From contig VGIE01000058.1 in NCBI GenBank assembly GCA_016867955.1, forward strand, positions 1-9,692: a DNA stretch of 9,692 nucleotides. The letters are read 5' to 3'. Below are positions 6,565 through 9,692 of this stretch, piece after piece (position 1 is the first letter of the stretch; each line of letters begins with the position of its first letter). Source of the stretch: Betaproteobacteria bacterium (GTDB lineage Bacteria; Pseudomonadota; Gammaproteobacteria; Burkholderiales; SG8-39). A model generated the notes under the pieces. The model saw nothing but the letters and a program-made list of their open reading frames with translations, was not told where the DNA came from and ran no database searches. Both the position numbers and the translations under genes were made by a program.

Positions 6565-7202
6565 CGAGCGGGCGCCGCAAGGTTGGCGTCGATGCAGTGC
6601 TTGTTCTCGCGCGCAGCCGGATGGACGAAGTCGATCCGGGTCTCCGCTGCGAGCGCGCCCGTGTTGGTCAGCTGATCGATGATCACGGGAAGCGCCGCAG
6701 CCGCCATCTCGCGCAATTGATCATCGTTCAGGTCATTGACCGGGTGGGGGGTGATGAGCACCGGGACCTTGTCGATATTCTGGTTCTTGGCGGCCAGGCG
6801 CGCGTGCACCCGGAAGGACGCCGAGATCACGGTGGAGGTGGGGACGCCCCGCTTCTCCAGGTAGGCTGAGTCGTGGATACACCACGACGCACAGCCCCCT
6901 CAATCACCCCAGGCGTTGACGACGGCGTCGACCCTGCCTTCCAGTTCGTCTGCAATCAGCACGTTGGAGGTGAAATTCTTGTGAACGGTTTGCGTTCTGA
7001 TCCCGGGATACTTCTCGATGAGCATTGCTTCGACATGGCGCAGGAACGGCGCGGCCCCCGGCTTGAAGTTGTCGATGAAGCCGATCGACTTGCCCTCGAG
7101 GGTCGCCAGGCGCGGCGCGAGCGGCACTGGCGTGCGGTCGATTTCGCCGACGGGGCTGACCAGGCGCATCGAGGAGAAGCGCGGTTCGGAGATGAAGTTC
7201 AT
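6561..7202 (-). CDS. UGSC family selenoprotein with in-frame TGA (Sec101), U-G-G-C motif
   Basis: One frame of 213 sense codons from ATG 7202 to the TGA at 6561-6563, interrupted only by TGA at 6900-6902. Homology-like sequence continues across the TGA: VVNAWGD, then U101-G-G-C104-ASWC108, then IHDSAYLEKRGVPT. This is the layout of the UGSC family, recognised in metagenome surveys as a selenoprotein family, where U-G-S-C is the usual motif and Cys can replace Sec. Other family-like parts are RLVSPVGEIDRTPVPLAPR (13-31), GKSIGFIDNFKP (37-48) and ITPHPVNDLNDDQLREM (150-166). The start at 7202 has GGAAGG nine bases upstream; the frame is open to an ATG at 7343, but that lies upstream of the promoter. 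It appears cytoplasmic and thiol/selenol-redox by analogy; the reaction is unknown. It needs SelA-D and tRNA-Sec, none of which is in the window. A gene caller would split it into 6900-7202 and a C-terminal piece, or call it a pseudogene. Confidence 0.88.
6864..6896 (-). promoter_or_regulatory. Candidate bacterial SECIS hairpin just after the Sec UGA
   Basis: In the mRNA sense, three bases after the UGA, GGCUG pairs with CAGCC (five pairs). After a UGC/U internal loop, GUCGUGG pairs perfectly with CCACGAC (seven pairs), closing a five-base apical loop UGUAU (6877-6881). Eighteen bases separate the UGA from the loop, and the loop's second base is G. Both agree with the published bacterial SECIS consensus (loop about 16-37 bases from the UGA, a G among its first two bases). 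Such a hairpin recruits SelB with Sec-tRNA. It lies wholly inside the coding sequence, as bacterial SECIS elements do. Folding was done by eye. Confidence 0.75.
6900..6902 (-). other. Selenocysteine codon (UGA, residue 101)
   Basis: Read on the minus strand, the codon order is GGT GAT TGA GGG GGC TGT, giving G-D-U-G-G-C. The TGA falls exactly at the redox position of the UGSC family, the downstream frame keeps family-like sequence for 112 more codons, and a SECIS-like hairpin follows at once. A nonsense mutation or sequencing error would have to hit this one position by chance. Confidence 0.85.
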
Positions 7203-7260
7203 CGGGGTGTGCCTTCCATGGTGATGGACAGAGAACCACTGCGATATTGCGGGCGTAGGG

Positions 7261-7289
7261 ATTTTCTCGGATACCCCGGTCACTGTCAA
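7261..7289 (-). promoter_or_regulatory. Sigma-70 promoter for the selenoprotein operon
   Basis: On the minus strand a perfect -35 box, TTGACA (7284-7289), is followed after 17 bases by GAAAAT (7261-7266), which matches four of six bases of the -10 consensus. Transcription would start near 7254 and leave a leader of about 50 bases before the ATG at 7202. This supports the start at 7202 over the in-frame ATG at 7343. Confidence 0.55.
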
Positions 7290-7332
7290 CGAGTCAAAGT
7301 CCGCCAGCCGTCGGTAGAGCAGATTCGGCCGG

Positions 7333-7345
7333 GCATGAATCATGC
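7333..7345. promoter_or_regulatory. 13-base palindrome, candidate operator between divergent genes
   Basis: GCATGA and TCATGC flank a central A in a perfect inverted repeat. CCGG lies on both sides (7329-7332 and 7347-7350), with one extra G on the right. The site overlaps the expected -35 region of the receptor gene (its -10 is near 7367) and lies about 45 bases upstream of the selenoprotein operon's -35 box. One regulator bound here could control both directions. No regulator gene is in the window. Confidence 0.4.
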
Positions 7346-7366
7346 GCCGGCAGTGTCGCTATTGGC

Positions 7367-7372
7367 TATACT
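7367..7372 (+). promoter_or_regulatory. Possible -10 box of the second receptor gene
   Basis: TATACT matches the -10 consensus at five of six bases and would give a leader of about 35 bases before the ATG at 7414. The -35 region is poor and falls on the palindrome at 7333-7345, which would suit a regulated promoter. Confidence 0.35.
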
Positions 7373-7413
7373 GCGCGCAGTTTCCAACAAAACGACAAGG
7401 AGCAGAGGCAAAC

Positions 7414-8391
7414 ATGAAGAAGCGCTTCGCAGCGGGATTGCTGGTCATGCTGGTTTCCATGACGCCGGCGGTCACGTCGACATTCGCGGCAGATCTGTAT
7501 CCGTCCAAGGTCGTTCGCCTTGTCGTCGCGTTTCCGCCAGGCGGTGCGACCGACGCGCTCGCCCGCATCGTGGCGCAAAAACTGAGCGGTCGGCTGGGCC
7601 AGCAGGTCATTGTGGAAAATCGCCCGAGCCCGAGCGGGATCGGTGGCTCCGATTCGGTGGCCAAGTCGACGCCCGACGGGCATACCCTGCTGTTCATTCC
7701 CAGCCTGCACGCGACGAATGTCAGCTTTTTCCCGAACCTGCCCTATGACTCGATCAAGGACTTTGCGCCGGTCTCTCTGATCGCCACCTCACCCTATGTG
7801 CTGACCGTGAATCCCGGCGTGCCGGCAAAGTCGGTCAAGGAACTCATCGCACACCTCAAGCAGCGCCCCGGAGTGCTCAACATATCCGCTTCAGCCATCG
7901 GGTCGCCGCAGCACCTTGCCGCCGAACTGTTCAAGCGCAGCGCCGATGTCGATATCGTCCTGGTGCACTACAAGGGGTCCGGGGCCATCCTTCCCGACCT
8001 GCTCGCTGGGCGCGTGTCGCTTGCGTTCGAGAACCAGGCGGTGGTGGCCCCCTCGATCAAGAGCGGCAGCCTGGCGGGCCTGGCGGTGACCGCACCCGAG
8101 CGCTCGCAGGTGCTCCCAGACCTGCCCACGATGGTCGAATCCGGCGTCGATGGTTTCGTGGTGGTGGGCTGGTTCGGCGTGCTGGCGCCCGCGCAGACCC
8201 CGCCCGATGTCATCCGCAGGCTGAACGCCGAGATCTCGGCATCGATGCAGGAGCCTGATGTACGCGAGCGCGTCCAGACCATGGGCATGCGCCCGCTGTC
8301 GGGGCCTCCCACTGACCTTCGCGACTGGATTACTCGCGAGATCGCGGTATGGGGGAAGGTGATTCGCGAGGCGGGCATCAGGTTGCAGTGA
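7414..8391 (+). CDS. Bug-type tripartite tricarboxylate transporter substrate-binding protein
   Basis: 325 residues, full family length. The start at 7414 (MKKRFAAG) is supported by AAGGAG at 7397-7402 and AGAGG at 7404-7408, and by the signal peptide it creates: K2-K3-R4, hydrophobic 6-20, cleavage near FAA-D at 26/27. The mature protein opens LYPSKVVRLVVAFPPGGATDALARIVAQKL (shown here only as family landmarks: the PPGGATD loop at 41-47), followed by VIVENRPSPSGIGGSD, HYKGSG (185-190) and LPDLPTMVESG (234-244), all typical of Bug receptors. It binds a small carboxylate or similar anion in the periplasm. It is divergent from the selenoprotein operon, with 211 bases between the starts, which hints that its ligand feeds that system. 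It differs clearly from the receptor at 1-796, so it is no recent duplicate. No TctA/TctB is seen. Confidence 0.94.
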   Translation: MKKRFAAGLLVMLVSMTPAVTSTFAADLYPSKVVRLVVAFPPGGATDALARIVAQKLSGRLGQQVIVENRPSPSGIGGSDSVAKSTPDGHTLLFIPSLHATNVSFFPNLPYDSIKDFAPVSLIATSPYVLTVNPGVPAKSVKELIAHLKQRPGVLNISASAIGSPQHLAAELFKRSADVDIVLVHYKGSGAILPDLLAGRVSLAFENQAVVAPSIKSGSLAGLAVTAPERSQVLPDLPTMVESGVDGFVVVGWFGVLAPAQTPPDVIRRLNAEISASMQEPDVRERVQTMGMRPLSGPPTDLRDWITREIAVWGKVIREAGIRLQ

Positions 8392-8527
8392 TTCCCGATG
8401 TCCTGTCGACGCGACCGCAAAGCCGCTGGGCCTTGCGCGTCGCGCGCGGTTTGCGAAGCGGCGGAAGCGGTATTCGCGCAGCCGGTGTGACGGCCGGCGC
8501 AGGGCGTCCGCGGCGGGTTTTTGCCGC

Positions 8528-8533
8528 TACAAT
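8528..8533 (+). promoter_or_regulatory. Possible -10 box of the CoA-transferase gene
   Basis: TACAAT matches TATAAT at five of six bases, 28 bases before the ATG at 8561. No good -35 box is visible at the right distance. The gap 8392-8560 otherwise holds GC-rich inverted repeats, for example GCCGG (8481-8485) with CCGGC (8494-8498). Confidence 0.33.
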
Positions 8534-8560
8534 TCCCGCTCCACTCCAGAGGGAATCGCC

Positions 8561-9692
8561 ATGAGCAAAGTCTACCCGGACGCCAAGTTCGCCCTGCAGG
8601 GCCTGCTGAAGGACGACATGACCATTGCCGCCGGCGGCTTCGGCCTGTGCGGCATTCCGGAAAACCTGATCGGCGCGCTGGTCGACAGCGGCGCGAAGAA
8701 ACTGACAATCGTCGGGAACAATGCCGGGGTGGACGACTTCGGCATGGGCCTGTTGCTCAAGACGCGGCAGGTGAAGAAGGTCATCGCGTCCTACGTGGGC
8801 GAGAACAAGGAGTTCGAGCGCCAGGTACTGGCGGGCGAACTGGAACTGGAACTCACGCCGCAGGGCACGCTGGCCGAGAAGCTGCGCGCCGGCGGCGCCG
8901 GCATCCCGGGCTTCTATACCCGCACCGGCTTCGCCACCAAGCTCACCGAGGACAAGGACGTGCGTGCCTTCGACGGCCGCGAGTACGTGCTCGAGCGCGC
9001 CATCCGTGCCGACGTGTCCATCGTAAAGGCCTGGAAGGGCGACACGCTGGGCAACCTGGTGTTCCGCAAAACCTCGCGTAATTTCAACCCGATGATTGCC
9101 ACCTGCGGCAAGGTGACGGTGGCCGAGGTCGAGGAACTCGTGCAGCCGGGCGAGATCGATCCGGACCAGGTGCACACGCCGGGCATCTACGTCCATCGCA
9201 TCATCCAGGGCGTGAAGTACGAGAAGCGCATCGAGTTCCGCACCGTCTCCGGCGCGGCCGCCTCGAAGAAGGATTCGCCCATCCGCGACCTGATGGCCAA
9301 ACGCGCCGCGCAGGAGCTGCGCGACGGCTACTACGTCAACCTCGGCATCGGCATACCGACGGCGGTGGCCAATTTCATCCCGCCCGGCATCAATGTCACG
9401 CTGCAGTCGGAGAACGGGCTGCTGGGCATCGGGCCGTTCCCCACAGAAGACAAGGTCGATCCGGACCTCGTCAATGCCGGCAAGCAGACCGTTACCTCGC
9501 TGCCGGGGTCGAGCTTCTTCTCCAGCGCCGATTCCTTCGCCATGATCCGCGGCGGGCACATCGACCTCTCCATCCTCGGCGGGCTGGAAGTCGCCGACAA
9601 CGGCGACCTCGCCAACTGGATGGTGCCGGGCAAGATGGTCAAGGGCCCGGGCGGCGCCATGGACCTTGTCTCCGGCGTGCGGCGCGTCATCG
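8561..9692 (+). CDS. 3-oxoacid CoA-transferase, fused alpha and beta subunits (3' end outside window)
   Basis: 377 codons run open to the window edge from an ATG at 8561, with AGAGGG at 8548-8553. Residues 1 to about 225 are the alpha (ScoA-like) subunit: AAGGFGLCGIPENLI (23-37), VGNNAGVDDFGMG (51-63), GIPGFYTRTGFATKL (114-128) and the end motif HTPGIYVHRI (205-214). After a short linker (about 226-242) the beta subunit begins: RAAQELRDGYYVNLGIGIPT (248-267), then the catalytic glutamate E284 in SENGLLGIGPFP. There is no stop or internal ribosome binding site between the halves, so this is a true fusion like animal SCOT, unlike the usual separate bacterial pair. It moves CoA between succinyl-CoA and a 3-oxoacid (acetoacetate, or 3-oxoadipate in aromatic catabolism); which substrate cannot be decided here. 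It is cytoplasmic and apparently has its own promoter. Confidence 0.93.
   Translation, partial: MSKVYPDAKFALQGLLKDDMTIAAGGFGLCGIPENLIGALVDSGAKKLTIVGNNAGVDDFGMGLLLKTRQVKKVIASYVGENKEFERQVLAGELELELTPQGTLAEKLRAGGAGIPGFYTRTGFATKLTEDKDVRAFDGREYVLERAIRADVSIVKAWKGDTLGNLVFRKTSRNFNPMIATCGKVTVAEVEELVQPGEIDPDQVHTPGIYVHRIIQGVKYEKRIEFRTVSGAAASKKDSPIRDLMAKRAAQELRDGYYVNLGIGIPTAVANFIPPGINVTLQSENGLLGIGPFPTEDKVDPDLVNAGKQTVTSLPGSSFFSSADSFAMIRGGHIDLSILGGLEVADNGDLANWMVPGKMVKGPGGAMDLVSGVRRVI

Noticed and set aside
6900..7343. Two separate genes, or a nonsense-mutated pseudogene, at the TGA
   Set aside because: The frame and the family-like sequence continue past the TGA, the TGA sits at the known Sec site of the family, and a SECIS-like hairpin follows.
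6873..7748. A 291-codon plus-strand open frame
   Set aside because: It runs antisense to the selenoprotein and overlaps the Bug receptor in another frame; no motif and no ribosome binding site support it.
8481..8522. Terminator after the second receptor (GCCGG/CCGGC hairpin and a T-run at 8518-8522)
   Set aside because: Twenty bases separate the hairpin from the T-run, so it does not form a classical intrinsic terminator.
8378..9559. A 393-codon open frame on the minus strand
   Set aside because: It is a shadow of the CoA-transferase, which is unmistakable on the plus strand.

Overview
The window is GC-rich chromosomal DNA with dense genes, third codon positions mostly G or C, and strong AGGAG-type ribosome binding sites. 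Two orphan Bug-type (tripartite tricarboxylate transporter) receptors lie next to small catabolic genes, without any TctA/TctB membrane genes nearby. This suggests a betaproteobacterium of the Burkholderiales/Alcaligenaceae type. That placement is inference; no RNA gene or marker confirms it.

Layout. 1-796 (minus, cut by the window edge): a Bug-type substrate-binding protein, divergent from 1029-2147 (plus), an amidohydrolase of the Amidohydrolase_2/ACMSD-like type. This is followed by 2238-3122 (plus), a luciferase-like (LLM) flavin oxidoreductase, then 3431-4351 (plus), a class I SAM methyltransferase with an N-terminal secretion or anchor segment. 4598-5467 (plus) is a class II aldolase/adducin-family protein that lacks the usual catalytic glutamate. 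It converges, with a 5-base gap, on a two-gene minus-strand operon: 6561-7202 and 5473-6564. 7414-8391 (plus), divergent from that operon, is a second Bug-type receptor. 8561-9692 (plus, cut by the edge) is a fused alpha-beta 3-oxoacid CoA-transferase.

The main discovery is the minus-strand operon. An in-frame TGA at 6900-6902 splits what is clearly one reading frame of 213 codons. Read as selenocysteine, it gives the motif U101-G-G-C104 in a protein with the layout of the UGSC family of (seleno)proteins. Directly after the TGA is a strong two-part hairpin (6864-6896) whose apical loop has the position and the early G expected of a bacterial SECIS element. The gene has a consensus -35 promoter. 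Its stop overlaps by ATGA the start of a 363-codon gene of a conserved uncharacterised family (DGLPIVPPT near the N-terminus, ENEEQSPWEPLSVERG in the middle, GGTGTHS near the C-terminus). The two are probably translated together and act together.

How the genes may work together (inference): the Bug receptors deliver small carboxylates. The amidohydrolase, flavin oxidoreductase, aldolase-fold protein and CoA-transferase are typical parts of an organic-acid or aromatic catabolic region. The selenoprotein and its partner would supply a redox or hydrolytic step of unknown chemistry. None of the substrates can be read from sequence.
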